From contig NC_071329.1 of the NCBI RefSeq assembly GCF_010183535.1, positions 19,048,879-19,112,878 on the forward strand: a stretch of DNA of 64,000 bases, given 5' to 3'. Positions 22,601-34,392 of the stretch are shown here, one piece after another. The notes below the pieces were generated by a model. The model made no database searches. It was not told the origin of the DNA and saw only the letters and a program-made list of their open reading frames with translations. The translations under genes and the position numbers were made by a program. Source of the stretch: Caenorhabditis remanei (lineage: Eukaryota > Nematoda > Chromadorea > Rhabditida > Rhabditidae). Each line of letters begins with the position of its first letter. Position 1 is the first letter of the stretch.

Positions 22601-25600
22601 TGAGAAAGTCTGAAGTAAAGTCGAAAAATAACATAAAACTCCAATTTCGGTCTGCTAGCTCCAGGTTTTGCAGTTTGTAGTGGAGCTAGCAGACCAAAAC
22701 TCCAGATTTATTCGATTTTGTGGGAATTTTCAGGATTTCCGGCCGGAATCTCTCAAAATTATTCGATTTTGATGGAATTTTTGCCTAAAGTGTATGTTTT
22801 TCAGTGCAAAAATCGAAGTTTTGAGGAAAATATGATTTTGGTCTGCTAATTCTCAGAGTTGTAGTTTGTAGTTGCGCTAGCAGACCAAAACTGAGTTTCC
22901 GATGCCAAAAATTGTGTTTTTTTTCTGTTTTCTAGTGTAAAAACTGGAGTTTTTAGGGGAAATTGGTGTTTTCGGTTGAAAAATCGACAGTTTCGGTACG
23001 AAAATCGGATAAATTTGAATTAATGTTGAAAAATGAGGTAAACCTGTAACTTTGGTATAGTTTAAAGTTTTGTAGTTTGTAGTGAAGCTAGCAGACCGAA
23101 ACTCAATTTTTATTCGATTTTGATGAAATTTTCAAGATTTCCAGCTCGAATCTCTCGAAATTAATCAATTTTTATCAGACTTGTCAAAAATCGGCCCGGT
23201 CGGGCCGGGCCGGGCCGGGCCGAAATTTCTCTTGGCCCGGTCTGCCCGGATTCAAAAATGGGAACCCGTTTTTACCAAATTTTATTTGAAATTTTTAGAA
23301 AAAATAGAGTAAAAATGCTTAAATTATCATACATATTCACATTTTTCAGAAAATTTCAAAAAATTCCAAAAAAAATTCAAAAACTCAAAATGTTTCAAAA
23401 CGAGCCGAGCGGGCCGGGCCGGGCCGGGCCGAGATTTTTCCTGATTTCGGCCCGGTCGGGCCGGGCCGGGCCGAGATTTTTCTTGACCGGGCCGGGCCGG
23501 GCCGAAATTTCTCTTGGCCCGGTCTGCCCGGATTCAAAAATGGGAACCCGTTTTTACCAAATTTTATTTGAAATTTTTAGAAAAAATAGAGTAAAAATGC
23601 TTAAATTATCATACATATTCACATTTTTCAGAAAATTTCAAAAAATTCCAAAAAAAATTCAAAAACTCAAAATGTTTCAAAACGAGCCGAGCGGGCCGGG
23701 CCGGGCCGGGCCGGGCCGGGCCGGGCCGAGATTTTTCTTGACCGGGCCGGGCCGGGCCGGGCCGGGCCGAGATTTTTCTTGACCGGGCCGGGCCGGGCCG
23801 AGATTTTTCCTGGTCTCGGCCCGGCCCGGCCCGTGACAAGTCTGATTTTTATGGATTTTCCACTAATTTCGGTGATTTGTACCTTCAATTTCGATCCATC
23901 TGCATCAGAGACATCCGATGCAATCACAATTTGATAAGCGCCCTCGTTGAATTGATTGATGACGTGGCATCGGGAATTGGCGGGCATCGCTGAATTCAGA
24001 ATACACGATTTCAGTCCAAAGACACGGAGAATCAGCATAAGTTTATAGCATCTATCGATAGAATTGACGAAAAGAATCGATCGACCGACGATCAATTTCA
24101 ATTTGTACATTGCGACGAGAATCGCGAATCGTTCTTCGTCGGAGCCACAAGTTAATTGATACTGAGTTAATTGATCCGAGTTCGGAAGATCTCCTTCTGT
24201 CAGTTTAATTGTGATAACTGGTCCTGTCATGAATAATTTTTTCAGTGTTGTCATATCGTCTTTCAGTGTTGCAGATGTCATTACGCATTGATATGTCGAT
24301 GGAAGTTTCGAGCGGATTTTGCTGAAAATTTGAAGGTTTTTATGAAAAAAAAAGTGAAAATCGAGAGAATTCTCGGAATTTGAGCGGATTTTGCTGAAAA
24401 TTTACGAGTTTTGACGGGAAAAAAGGGGTTTTTGTGTGATTTTTGTGAAGAAAACCAGAGTTTTCGTTTTTTTTTCAGGAAAAATTGAAAAATCCGAGAT
24501 TTTTAGGAGATTTTTCAAGCAAAATTCGAATTTTCCAGGTTTTCACTGATTTTTGTTAAATTTTGGTAAAAATCTGGCTGGAATTGTTAGAAAATCGAGA
24601 GAAACCTCGAGTTTTGAGCGGATTTTGTTGAAATTTCAGATGATTTTCATAAGTTTTCCGCTTGAAAAACAAAGATTTGGGCATAGGTTCCCCGGAAAAC
24701 TGACAAATGCGCCCTACTGATAATTGAGTGTCGGAAATTGCTATTTTGAGGAATTTACACTCGAAAAATAGCATTTTAACGACACCTGGATTATCAATAG
24801 AGCGCATTTGTCACGGGTATGTTAAATTGAGCTGAGAACACTGATTTCTGTCAGAATTTCAGTCAATTTTCAGCAATTTGGCTCAAATTTGAGGCAAAAT
24901 TGAAGATTCACGGGTCACAATCCATCTAATTCAAAAATTTAAGTGTAAAAGCGCCAAAGGTGCGACAGACATAGAAAATCTGTCATTTTCAGCTATTTGA
25001 GACAAAATTGAAGGGCCTATTTTCAAAGATTTTAGTCGATTTTAAAACAAGATGATTTTCAGAAGTTTTTCAGTTGCAAAACAAAATTTTGGGCATAGGT
25101 TCCCCGACAAATGCGCTCTATGGATAATTGGGCGTTGGAAAAATGCGATTCTGAGGAATTTACACTCGAAAAATAGCATTTTAACGACACCTGAATCATC
25201 TGTAGAGCGCATTTGTCATAGGTATTTCAAATTGAGCTGAACACACTCATTTCTGTCAGAATTTCAGCAATTTTCAGTCTTTTTAACTGAAGGTTCAGTT
25301 CGGAAATCCGGAATAACAGATGTGGTGTGATTTTTGTGAAAAATGTGAAAATCTGGTGAAAACTGTTAGAAACCCTGAGTTTTCGCCTATTTTTTCAAGA
25401 AAAATTGTAGAATTTGAAGTTTTTCCACCAAAATTCGTATTTTCCTCAGTTTTCAACCGATTTTTCTCAACTTTTATCGATTTTTCCCTCTACTAACATC
25501 ATCTCCTCTTCATAACCAAATGACAGCAACAAATCGGCTTCGTCCATAACCAAATATTGGACCAATGAACAATATTCGGAACGAATTGAGCACATTCGGA

Positions 25601-27724
25601 GCAATTTTCCAGGTGTTGAGATGACGACGTGCGAATGATCTTCCAGCCAGACCGAGTTCTCTTCCTCGTTGATATCACACAGATTAATCGCCTGAAAGTG
25701 TCAAAAATCGGATTTTTCTCGAAAAATTGACTCTGAACACATCAAAAACCATATCTTTTTACAGTAAACTGAATCGTCAAAAATGGCATTCTTTGATCTA
25801 AAAATAAAGAAAATTGAGCTTTTCCAGTCTGAAAACCACATTTTTGAGCCGAAAACATCAACAATTACTCAAAACAAGCCGCCTTTTGAGTTGAAATTGA
25901 AATTTTGAGCATACCGAGATTTCCAATATTCCGCCTATACGTGACTGAGTGCACTCTAATGACAATTAGGGACAAAAATTGCAAAATTGCTCGAAAATAA
26001 CATACCGTAAAAACTGTATTAGAGCGACATGTCGCTCTATTTTTCGAACAGGTTTTTGTTGTCGTTCTATTAGAGGCTGTCGTTCTACTAGAGGCTGTCG
26101 CTCTATTTTTCGAACGAAGTTCTAAACGTCAGTCAGGTTCGATTTATGCGAATAAAAGTGAAATCGGAAGAAAAAACATGAAAAATTAATGAAAAAAACA
26201 ACGAAAATACCCAAAAACAGGGTGTCGGTCTATTAGAGGGTGTCGGTCTATTAGAGGGTGTCGGTCTATTAGAGGGTGTCGGTCTATTTTTCGAGCTTAA
26301 TTTTGCTGTCGTTCTATTAAAGGTGTCGCTCTAATACAGTTTTTACGGTAATTTCCATCACATTGCCATTAGAGCGCACTTGTTATAGGTCTCATTGATA
26401 GAAACTGGCTGAAAGAAGCAAAATCACGATTTTAAGGTGTAAATATGCTGAAAATCCACATTTTTCAATTTAAATTTGATGAATTACCAGAAGAATAGAA
26501 AAATATGGCAATATACCACGGAAACCTATTAAAAAAAACGGCGAAAATTCAACTTTGAACCGACATATCTACCGAAAACTGGGAAAATAGGTCTGAAACC
26601 GTCAAAAATGAAATTTTTGAGATGAAAACTATGAAAATTGAGGCTTTCCAGCCAGACAACGACATTTTTGAGCCGAAAGCTTCGGAAATGGCTCAAAATC
26701 GCAGTAGATTGAGTTTTTTCGGCTTAAACTGGCAGTTTTCAGTGTTTCCATGAGATAATCGATCGAAAATCATGAAATTCTGCTTCCAGACAATTTCGGA
26801 CGATTTTAATGCTGGTAATTCACATTTTTCGGTTTAAAATCGGCGAAAAACCTGAAATTCCAAGTTTAGAATTGATCAAAAACTGGAAATTCGACTATCT
26901 AGAGCAAAAATGCCAGGATTTTCAAGCTTTCAAAGCGAAATAACCCCAAAAATCTCAATTTTGGACTCAAAAACCCCAATATTCACCTGTAAAAACGGCA
27001 ACGCCTGTGCCAACTTCACAAAAAGCTTATAAATCTGAGTGACCAATTCCTTAGTCGGCGCGATGACCACCGCCGACGGTCCAATCGATCCGTCGTTCGT
27101 TTTCGATTCGGCGATCAATTTCTGGACTAGCGGAATCAAGAAAGCACCAGTTTTTCCGGATCCCGTGCGAGCTCGCCCCATTATATTCTTGTTTTCCAGC
27201 GCCAACGAGATCAGCGACTCCTGAACTTGTGTCGCGTTCTCCCAGCCGAGTTCTCCAATGCTCTGTGATAAAAACAATAGTTTTTTCAGCAAATTTTGGC
27301 AAAAATGACTCAAAAATCGATTTTTTAAGTCGAAAATGAGAATTTTACCTTCAAAATCCGCTCGTCGAGTCCAAAATCGGCGAATGTCTTGTGCTCTGAT
27401 TCAAAATCCATCTTATCCACCTGTGGACCCACCAAACCTTCCATCAGTTTCTGTCTTTTCCTGAAGAATAATTTTTTAGACGAATTTTTCGCGAAAAAAA
27501 TCAAAAAATCCCAAAATTTTCACTAACTCCGCCTGAGTTTTCTTCTGTCGTTGCTTCCTCTTTCTCCCCGTCACTTCTTTCTCATCTTTACCGCCCAAAT
27601 CCACTGAAACCTCGATTTTCTTCCCATTTTTCGTCTTTTTCGATTTTTCCTCGGTTTTTGGTGGCTCTTCCTCGGCGAATTTCACCGATTTCTTCTTTTT
27701 CTTTGTTGGATCGTCGGGCGACAT
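19617..27724 (-). CDS. DEAD-box RNA helicase, DDX56/Dbp9 type
   Basis: Eight exons give 633 aa: 27724-27528, 27460-27349, 27262-26987, 25691-25498, 24321-23883, 21980-21808, 21011-20777, 19892-19617. All phases agree. The ATG follows a TTTTTCAG acceptor. Helicase motifs are in order: Q motif ([10 protein letters not shown]), ARTGSGKT (134-141), PTKEL (172-176), TPGK (221-224), DEAD (245-248), SAT (276-278), VSRGIDF (about 434-439) and HRVGR (460-464). A Lys/Glu-rich insert before RGIDF and a basic C-terminal tail fit DDX56/Dbp9, a nucleolar helicase of 60S ribosomal subunit assembly. The N-terminus is Lys-rich, like a nuclear or nucleolar signal. Human DDX56 is shorter (about 547 aa), mainly because of the tails. 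It is divergent from the DONSON homologue, 322 bp between start codons. Its long introns are packed with hairpin repeats. Confidence 0.93.
19900..23100. repeat. Array of GGTCTGCTAGCTC hairpins in DDX56 introns
   Basis: At least ten short inverted repeats of the form GGTCTGCTAGCTC - CTACAAACTACAAA - GAGCTAGCAGACC occur at about 19920, 20090, 20240, 20400, 20575, 21150, 21580, 22080, 22230, 22465, 22655 and 22845, confined to the last three introns of the helicase gene. The same repeat appears beside the DUF3557 copies (about 19455, 38965 and 45285). Each could fold into a ~13-bp stem. No protein-coding content. Confidence 0.8.
23176..23844. mobile_element. hAT-like element with (GGGCC)n interior, internally duplicated
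   Basis: It begins CAGACTTGTCAAAAATCGG and ends GTGACAAGTCTG, flanked by the exact 8-bp duplication ATTTTTAT (23168-23175 and 23845-23852). The interior has runs of GGGCCGGGCC and a direct duplication of about 290 bp (near 23225-23420 and 23515-23700). It lies in intron 5 of the helicase gene, just downstream of the exon ending at 23883. The long open frames of [12 protein letters not shown] repeats are translations of the GC-rich repeat and not genes. Confidence 0.85.
24679..25219 (-). repeat. Intronic hairpin family B (two copies) in DDX56
   Basis: Copies at 24679-24814 and 25091-25219. Read on the minus (gene sense) strand, each has GACAAATGCGCTCTATTGAT, an inverted ATTTTTCGAGTGTAAAT core, then ATCAATAGAGCGCATTTGTC and the tail GGGGAACCTATGCCCAAA. 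Both have the same direction as transcription of the host gene. Confidence 0.85.
25287..25319 (-). repeat. Degenerate copy of SF3A1-exon-derived segment
   Basis: On the minus strand this reads close to TCCAGATGTCCGAACTGAAG with substitutions. The same block is the start of the last coding exon of the SF3A1 gene (45713) and sits at the edge of family-B hairpins at 46480-46518, 48018-48056 and 54931-54963. Confidence 0.55.
26003..26350. mobile_element. Inverted-repeat element with tandem GGTGTCGGTCTATTAGA core
   Basis: The ends TACCGTAAAAACTGTATTAG and the exact inverse bracket a 348-bp element in intron 3 of the helicase gene. The terminal blocks contain GAGCGACATGTCGCTC. The centre has four tandem copies of an 18-bp GGTGTCGGTCTATTAGAG unit (26220-26285). 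No coding sequence; MITE-like. Confidence 0.8.
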
Positions 27725-28046
27725 TTTTATTACCTGAAAAATGCAAAAAATGCAAAAAATTGGAGAAAAATCGGTTGAAATTGATGGGAAATAAAAATAA
27801 ATAAAAAACGAAAAAAAGTCGAGAAACGCGCCAGCAAAACGAGTTATGCGTCAGTAAATTTATTGGTGTGTTTTTGGATTTTGATGCAATCGCGCTCTAT
27901 TGAGAATTTGTAAAGGGGCGGGAGAAGCTGAATTTTGAAATTTATCAGCGATAATTTCAGAAATTATCAATTTTTCTCATTTTCGGTCATTTTTTCGCAA
28001 TTTTTTTGCATTTTTTCCCAATTTTAATAATTTTCAGCATTGTAAA
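27725..28046. promoter_or_regulatory. Shared 322-bp divergent promoter region (helicase / DONSON)
   Basis: The start codons of two oppositely oriented nuclear genes are separated by only 322 bp. Each ATG is preceded by an acceptor (CATTTTTCAG on the minus strand at about 27732-27741; AATTTTCAG on the plus strand ending 28037), so both transcripts are probably trans-spliced. Between them are GCGCCAGCAAAACGAG (about 27827) and a GATTTTGATGCAATCGCGCTC patch. No TATA box is evident. Confidence 0.55.
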
Positions 28047-31000
28047 ATGAGTGAGAAGCAGTATAACCCGAAAGATCGCATAAAAAATCATCTAAAACGC
28101 AAGTCAAGCAGTCGGACACTGTTCAGCCCCTCCGTATCGTCGCCGGCAGTGAATTTCGAGAATTTGGAGAGGGAAAATAACACAGAAAGTTGTCCAGCGC
28201 CTCTGAATCCTTTTAAAGTGAGAAAATTTTCGAAAAATTGTTTTTTTTTAAAAGAAATTTTCTTTTTTTCAGATCCAATCCCCACAAAAAAAGCGTCGCG
28301 CCCACCAAGTCACATTTTCCGATGATTCTGAGAACGCCAACGACTCGTTTGGTGCCAATATTCGAAAGTATCCCTGGAAATTCTTTAAAATAATTGTTAA
28401 AAAAGCTTTTTAGACCGCTCTCCCCGCAAAAAACGCCGACAAAAGGCGTCAGATCGTCGCCAAGGAAGAAAAAGAACACACAGTTGGAGAGATTCACCAG
28501 TTTTGATCCGGTAAAGCTTAAAATTTCTGAAAATTTGAGAAAATTTCACCCAGAAATCGATTTTTCCCGGCGCCCGCACGTCTACCGCCTCCGCCGCCAT
28601 TTCCGCTGATGCCTCGAGTGGCGCAGGCGGTAGCGTGGGTGGCTGTCACCCAGAGGGTCCGGGGTTCGACTCCTCTCCTTGGCAAAGTTTTTTTTGCATT
28701 TTTTTAAAGTCATTTTTATTGATTTTTAATGTATTGTGAGCCATTTCCACTGGATTTTTCACATTTTTTGCACATTTTCAGACGCTCCTTCAAGAATTCC
28801 ACGCTGTCGACTTCTCCCAACTGCTTCCCACCGCTAGTATCCCCCTAAAACCCGCCGAACCAGTGCAAGAATCCACTCCAGACCTGCCAATCGATCTCCG
28901 ACTCGGCGGGAAACTCCGTTTAGTGTCAAAAGTGCCGTTTCCGTGGATGAATACACGGAAATCGACGGGAATCGTGTCGGTGAGAATACCGGCGATCGAT
29001 CGATACGAAGGGGTACGGTATTTTAATCGGATGTATATCAGTGGACAAGAGGTTTGTCCGTGGAGCGTGTTTGCACAGTTTAAACAAAATTTAATTTTAG
29101 GATCCGACCGCCTATCTGCCATCATCCACGTTGTCACTTCTGGAAGCCGCTACACTTTACTATCAGTTTCCAGTGATTCCTGGAATGGCGATGTATCCGA
29201 GAATCACTTCGGAAATAAGGTAGAAAACGCGCTCTGTTGATAAAAATCAGGTTTTTAACGTGAAAAATTAATAATCTTGTGGCAAATGCGCTCTACTGAC
29301 AATTTAAGCGAAAATTGTGGTATTTTGGTTCAAAATCGCCGCAATTCTCAGTAGATTGTCATTAGAGCGCATTTAGTCACGCGTAGGCGGAAGCTATGCC
29401 CAAAATTTCAATTTTTTAGACAAGTTGAACAAATTTTGAGTAGTTTCGAATCTTTTCAAATACGAAAACGCGATTCGTTCATAATTTGATGACAATTTCA
29501 GTTTTTAGTGGAAAAAATAGATTAAAAATGTGCGATCTTGTGGCAAATGCGCTCTACTGGCAATTTATGAGAACATTGTGGTATTTTCATTCAAAAATAC
29601 CGCAATTTTCAGTAGATTGTCAGTAGAGCGCATTTAGTCACGCGTAGGCGGAAGCTATGCCCAAATGTTTAATTTTAATCTAGATTCTATTGCTTTTTCC
29701 CTTCCGACGAGTGGCAAATGCGCTCTACTGACGACGATTTGGTGAAAATTTCGGTTTTTTTTTACTTCAAAACCCAATTGAAGTACATATAAAAGACAAT
29801 TGGGCGTTGCCTGTTTGTCTGAGGCGCTGTCCGCAACGGTTTTGGAAAGAGAAGAGAAACTGAGCCAGCGGGCAAAACCGAACTGCCGTGCTTTGGACAG
29901 CGACAGCCGCTTTAGACCACTCCGGCTTGACCGCCGAAGGCGGGGAAGACAGGCTGGTTTTAATATAATTGCCAGTAGAGCGCATTTAGTAACTTATAAG
30001 CTAAAAAAGTGGATAAAAAATTGTGTGATCTTGTGGCAAATGCGCTCTACTGACAGTTTGCGAGAAAATTGTGGTATTTTGGTTCAAAATTACCGCAATT
30101 TTCAGCAGATTGTCAGTAGAGCGCATTTAGTCACGCGTAGGCGGAAGCTATGCCCAAAATTTCAATTTTAAGCAAAATTCAACTTAATTTATCTGGTTTT
30201 CATAGTTATCCTGACTTTCGTTGTGTGCAAATGTGCTCTACTGACAATTTTTGTGAAAATTACGGTTTTTACTTCAAAACCCAATTGAAGTACCATAATT
30301 TTGATAAAATTGCGAGTGGAGCGCATTTAGTCACTTACAAGCGGAAAAAGCGGATAAGAATGGTGCGAACTTGTGGCAAATGCGCTCTACTAACGATTTG
30401 TGAGAAAATTGTGGTATTTTTATTTAAAAAACCAGAATTTTCAGCAGATTGTCGGTAGAGCGCATTTAGTCACGCGTAGGCGGAAGCTATGCCCAAAATT
30501 TCAATTTTTACTTGCAGCAAATGCGCTCTATCGATAATCTAGTAAAAATTACGTTATTATTCACCGTAGTTTTTATAAAATTATCAGCAGAGCGCATTTA
30601 GTCACTTGAACGCGGAAGCTATGCCTAAATCTTCAGTTTTTGACTTCTAGCTTGCAGTAAGTGCGCTCTATTGTCAAATTTTTTGTCATAGACTTCGTCA
30701 AACGCGCTCTATGGACAATTTTTCACATTTTTCACAGAAATGTGACACGTGTCCCATTGGCTCAACCGACAACGAATACAATGTTCAATCAATGGGTCGA
30801 ATGCTACGAACAACTATTCATGTCGTACAAAAAAGGAGAACGTGATCACTTCTACGTCGCGTCGGCCGTCTTCAACGTACTCTTCACCAAAACTACAGTA
30901 ACCGACGACTCGGATGACGTCACCGGAAGCGTTTGTGCCGATGAGACGTCCCAATCGTGTTTTAAGGCGTTTAGTGGACAGAAGTTGGTGGCATTGGTGT

Positions 31001-33672
31001 CTTATACGAATTCGGCGACTCGAGAGCATTTGAGGAGTCAGGGTACGGGAGGAAATGATGAACATTTGAAGAAAAATGGCTAAAAAAAATAGCTATAGAC
31101 AGTCTGAAAGTGCCTAAATACTACTTCACTTGTGACAAATGCGCTCTATGGATAATCCAGTGAAAGTTTCGTAAATTTTGAGTGAAAATTACGGTATTTT
31201 TATTGGGATTATCAATAGAGCGCGTTTAGTCACGTAGCGGCAGAAGCTATGCCCAAAATTTTAATTTTCTTATTTAGTTTGTACCAATTTTGAGAATTTT
31301 GTTGGTATTTTGACTGCAAATGCGCTCCATTGACGGTATGGAGTGCTTTTTGACTTCTGGTTTGCGCGGTAACTGCGCTCTATTGCAAATTTGGAATACA
31401 TTCATTGATTTGACCGATTTCTCCTAATTTTCATAGTGAAACTTGTGACAAATGCACTCTATGGATAATCCAGTGAAAGTTTCGTAAATTTTGAGTGAAA
31501 ATTACGGTATTTTCATTGGGATTATCAATAGAGCGCGTTTAGTCACGTAGAGGCGGAAGCTATGCCCGAATTTTCATTTTTCTGAAAATTTTCGAATTTT
31601 TCTTCATTTTCAGGTGTCGATTATGAAGTAATTGGTGCTCCGCCGAAATCGAACCTAAAACGATCGTCAAGTCAATTTCTTCTGAATCAGAATACGTCTA
31701 CACTTGATTGTCTCATGTCGACTGCTGAATCCCGAGAGAATTCAATGATGGGATCGATCGATATGGAAAAATCTGAAAAATCTGCTGAAAATTCGCTGAA
31801 AAGTCCAGAAAAACGAGAGGAGAGTAGTGATGAGAATGATAGTCCAACGAAAGCCAATCAGGAATGGCTCAATGATATTGGAGTGTCGCCGAGACATGTT
31901 AAGGGCAACGCGAGGAGGTAAAACGCGCTCTATTAAGAATTGTGGGAAAAAGTTGACTAAAAATGCGTTTGAAACTGTTTTAACTGTAGATTCTGTGGCA
32001 AATGCGTTCTAATGATAATTTGTGAGAAGATTGCGGTGTTTTTATTCAAAATTACCGCAATTTTCAGCAGATTATCAATTAAGCGCATTTAGTCACGCGT
32101 AGGCGGAAGCTATGCCCAAATTTTTATTTTTAAAAATTAAATTCAACCGATTTTGAGCTTTTTCGACCAAATTAAGATGATTTAGTTTGTTTTCGTAGTA
32201 TTTCTAGTTCCCGGTGTGCGGCAGATGCGCTCTATTGATAATTTGAGAACAATTGTCAGTAGAGCGCATTTAGACGGAAGCTAGTGCAGCTTCCCATCTA
32301 ATTTTGCTATTTTTAGTCAGTTCTCCCATAAGAATGACTTCAGACCTATGACAAGTGCGCTCTAATGACTACTTACGGTATTTGCGAGTCCCAAATTGTC
32401 ATCAAATGCGCTTCGCTGATAAAAATCAGTTTTTACTGTGAAAAGTCATTATTTTTGTGGCAAATGTGCTCTAATGACAATTTGCGAGAAAATTGAGGTA
32501 TTTTTGTCCAAAATTACCGCATTTTTCGAAAGATTGTCAGTAGAGCGCATTTAGTCACGCGTAGATGGAAGCTATGCTAATTTTCATTGAAAACTTGTTT
32601 TATCTGGTCTTTGTAGTTATCCTGGCTTCTGTTGTGTGGCAAATGTGCTCCACTGACAATTTAGGAGAAAATTGTGGTATTTTGGCTCAAAATTATCGCA
32701 ATTTTCACCAAATTGTCAGTAGAGCGCATTTAGTCACGTATAGGCGGAAGCTATGACCAAATTTTTAATTTAGAGTGAAATTTTGACGAAAATATGCGAT
32801 TTTTTCAGAAAACTCTCGACCCAACTATCGAAAAACGAAGGAGGAATCTCGTGTCTTCTGGTTCGTGGCGCCGCCGTCCAATCCCTTTACAACACTTTGA
32901 TGTCATCGGATATCGTTCACGAGAAGACGGGTCCATTCACCAAAATCCCGCCGACACTCATCGCCACGTCACCATTTTTATATGGACAGCTTATTAGTAT
33001 GAATGTAAGCATAGAAAATTTTGAAAGTTTCAAAAATAAACTATTTTTTTTTAGAAATCGTCACAAATCATCTCGAAAGCCGGCTCAAAATGCTCGGAAT
33101 ACGTGTTGGAGTTGGATGGGGGACCCGTATTGCCACACTGCACAAAAATGGTACTCCACTTACAATATTAGCAATAGAGCGCGGTTAGAAACCCTCTGAA
33201 ACTGTAATAACTGTGAATTCTGTGGCAAATGCGCTCTAATGGTAATCGAGTGGAAAAATTTCAGTTTTTCTTGCTGGATTATCAATAGAGCGCATTTAGT
33301 CACGCGTAGGCGGAAGCTATGCTCAAATTTTCATTGTATGCTTGCAGCAAGTGCGCTCTATTGCAAACTTAACCGATTTCAGCTATGGCAAGTGCGCTCT
33401 ACTGATAATTCAGTGGAAATCACTGAAATTATCAATGGAGCGTATTAGCCGGAAGCTATGTCCAAATTTCCAACTTTTCCCATTTGTAGATCACAAAATT
33501 CGTTCGCTCCGCCCATCTTTGCCGTAAAGAAGAAGAGAAAACGGTACAACTACAAGTCACCGAACGTCATTCGAATCAAGGAATGTCCGATTGGACTACA
33601 AGGACTACAAACTGGAATACGGTATCGATTGAGGAGGATTGTGTGAAATGGACACCGATTCAGAAGAATTAG
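28047..33672 (+). CDS. DONSON / Humpty dumpty homologue
   Basis: Ten exons give 611 aa: 28047-28217, 28273-28367, 28414-28510, 28782-29051, 29101-29219, 30738-31042, 31614-31917, 32809-33004, 33055-33150, 33490-33672. DONSON helps assemble the CMG helicase at replication origins and protects forks, in the nucleus. Family-like segments are PLDLR-type LPIDLRLGGKLRL followed by PFPWM, the FYVASAVFNVLFT block, and SYTNSATREHLRSQGVDYEV (like the TRGLREALRNEGI region of animal DONSON). The N-terminus is disordered and rich in SP and basic residues. The length suits the family (human 566 aa). The last junction is the least certain: joining ATG(33150) to 33490 gives a frame ending at the TAG at 33670-33672, while another frame of the same exon also stays open to 33646. 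Introns contain many hairpins and a tRNA-like sequence. Confidence 0.82.
28611..28684 (+). tRNA. tRNA-like sequence in DONSON intron 3 (probably pseudogene)
   Basis: The 74-nt sequence has an A-box-like TGGCGCAGGCGGTAGCG, an anticodon-stem-like TGGGT/ACCCA enclosing a 7-nt loop, a B-box-like GGGGTTCGACTCC, and a T run at 28688-28695 that could end Pol III transcription. The acceptor stem pairs poorly beyond GCC/GGC and the loop lacks the usual U33. This suggests a diverged or pseudo tRNA, or a tRNA-derived repeat. A similar case, also followed by GTTTTTTTTGC, is at 38261-38330. Confidence 0.45.
29270..33460 (+). repeat. Intronic hairpin family A (about 14 copies) in DONSON
   Basis: Copies start near 29281, 29537, 29709, 30033, 30227, 30374, 30520, 31130, 31443, 31993, 32219, 32457, 32637, 33220 and 33386. 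Each has GGCAAATGCGCTCTACTGAC, a variable inverted core (often AATTGTGGTATTTT...AATTACCGCAATT), then TCAGTAGAGCGCATTTAGTC and the tail ACGCGTAGGCGGAAGCTATG. All have the same direction as the gene. They lie only in introns, mainly introns 5, 6 and 7. Confidence 0.85.
29860..29930 (-). ncRNA. tRNA-like / SINE-like sequence nested in a hairpin
   Basis: On the minus strand, GGAGTGGTCTAAAGCGGCTG resembles a Pol III A box region, and GGCAGTTCGGTTTTG a degenerate B box. It lies inside the core of one family-A hairpin (29709 to about 29990), separating its arms. A related sequence is at 34927-35000, also on the minus strand. No good acceptor stem is visible, so it is better viewed as a tRNA-derived repeat than a tRNA gene. 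Confidence 0.4.
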
Positions 33673-34392
33673 ACAATTTTTTTGATATTTTATTTTGATT
33701 TTAATTTTGAAGTGAAAATATTGGTTAAAAGGGATATCAAAGCCAATTAATAATGTTGTCTTCATTTCAAAAATGGGAATTTCGAGGAATGTTTTACAGG
33801 GTAAGAAATTTGGACACAGGAGAGAAAAATTAAGATGAACCGAGTGATAGAATGATGAGTGAGGGGTTAATGGAGTTATTAAATAACAAAAATGACAGCC
33901 GATGGATAGAAAAATATGGATTGAATCATATAATAATAATACAAATAGCATTAAAACATAAAAAATACTGAAAATTCAGAAGATGTAGAAATGTTTTGTC
34001 ATTAGAGCGCGTTTGCTTAATTTACCCGATACGGCTAATTACATGAATAAAATGTTGATTTTTTACAAAAAATGTGTTGAAAAAGCAAAAATCAACATTT
34101 CATTCACGTAACCATAATTATAGGGATGTAACCGTACGCGCATTTTTCCAGAATTATTTTTCATGTTTTTTGACCGATTTCTCAAGTTTTTTTGAAGCTT
34201 CAGAAATGGGATTTCACCGAAAGAGCGCGAAGTTCACTATAAAAAATTATTCTCTTCGAAAAGTGTGCCTTCATGAAAACTAGCTGATCTCACAGAATAC
34301 GAAATGCTTAAAACCAACCGGTTTTTGGAATCTCATTTTCTCGCGGGCATTGTGAATAAGAAGAAAATAGAATACGTGATAAATTTAGAAAA

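Noticed and set aside
23258..24281. Long frames rich in GPGRAGPR and RPGPARPG repeats on both strands
   Set aside because: They are translations of the (GGGCC)n interior of the element at 23176-23844; the only real coding part in this region is DDX56 exon 24321-23883.
30150..30458. Frames such as MCSTDNFCENYGF... and [12 protein letters not shown]... repeated through the window
   Set aside because: Translations of the hairpin families A and B, which is why the same peptide recurs at many intron positions.
29220..33460. Possible CRISPR array because of regularly repeated ~30-bp units
   Set aside because: Units are inverted hairpins of variable size in eukaryotic introns, with no uniform spacers.
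33550..33951. 133-aa minus-strand frame
   Set aside because: Antisense to the last DONSON exon and its 3' flank.
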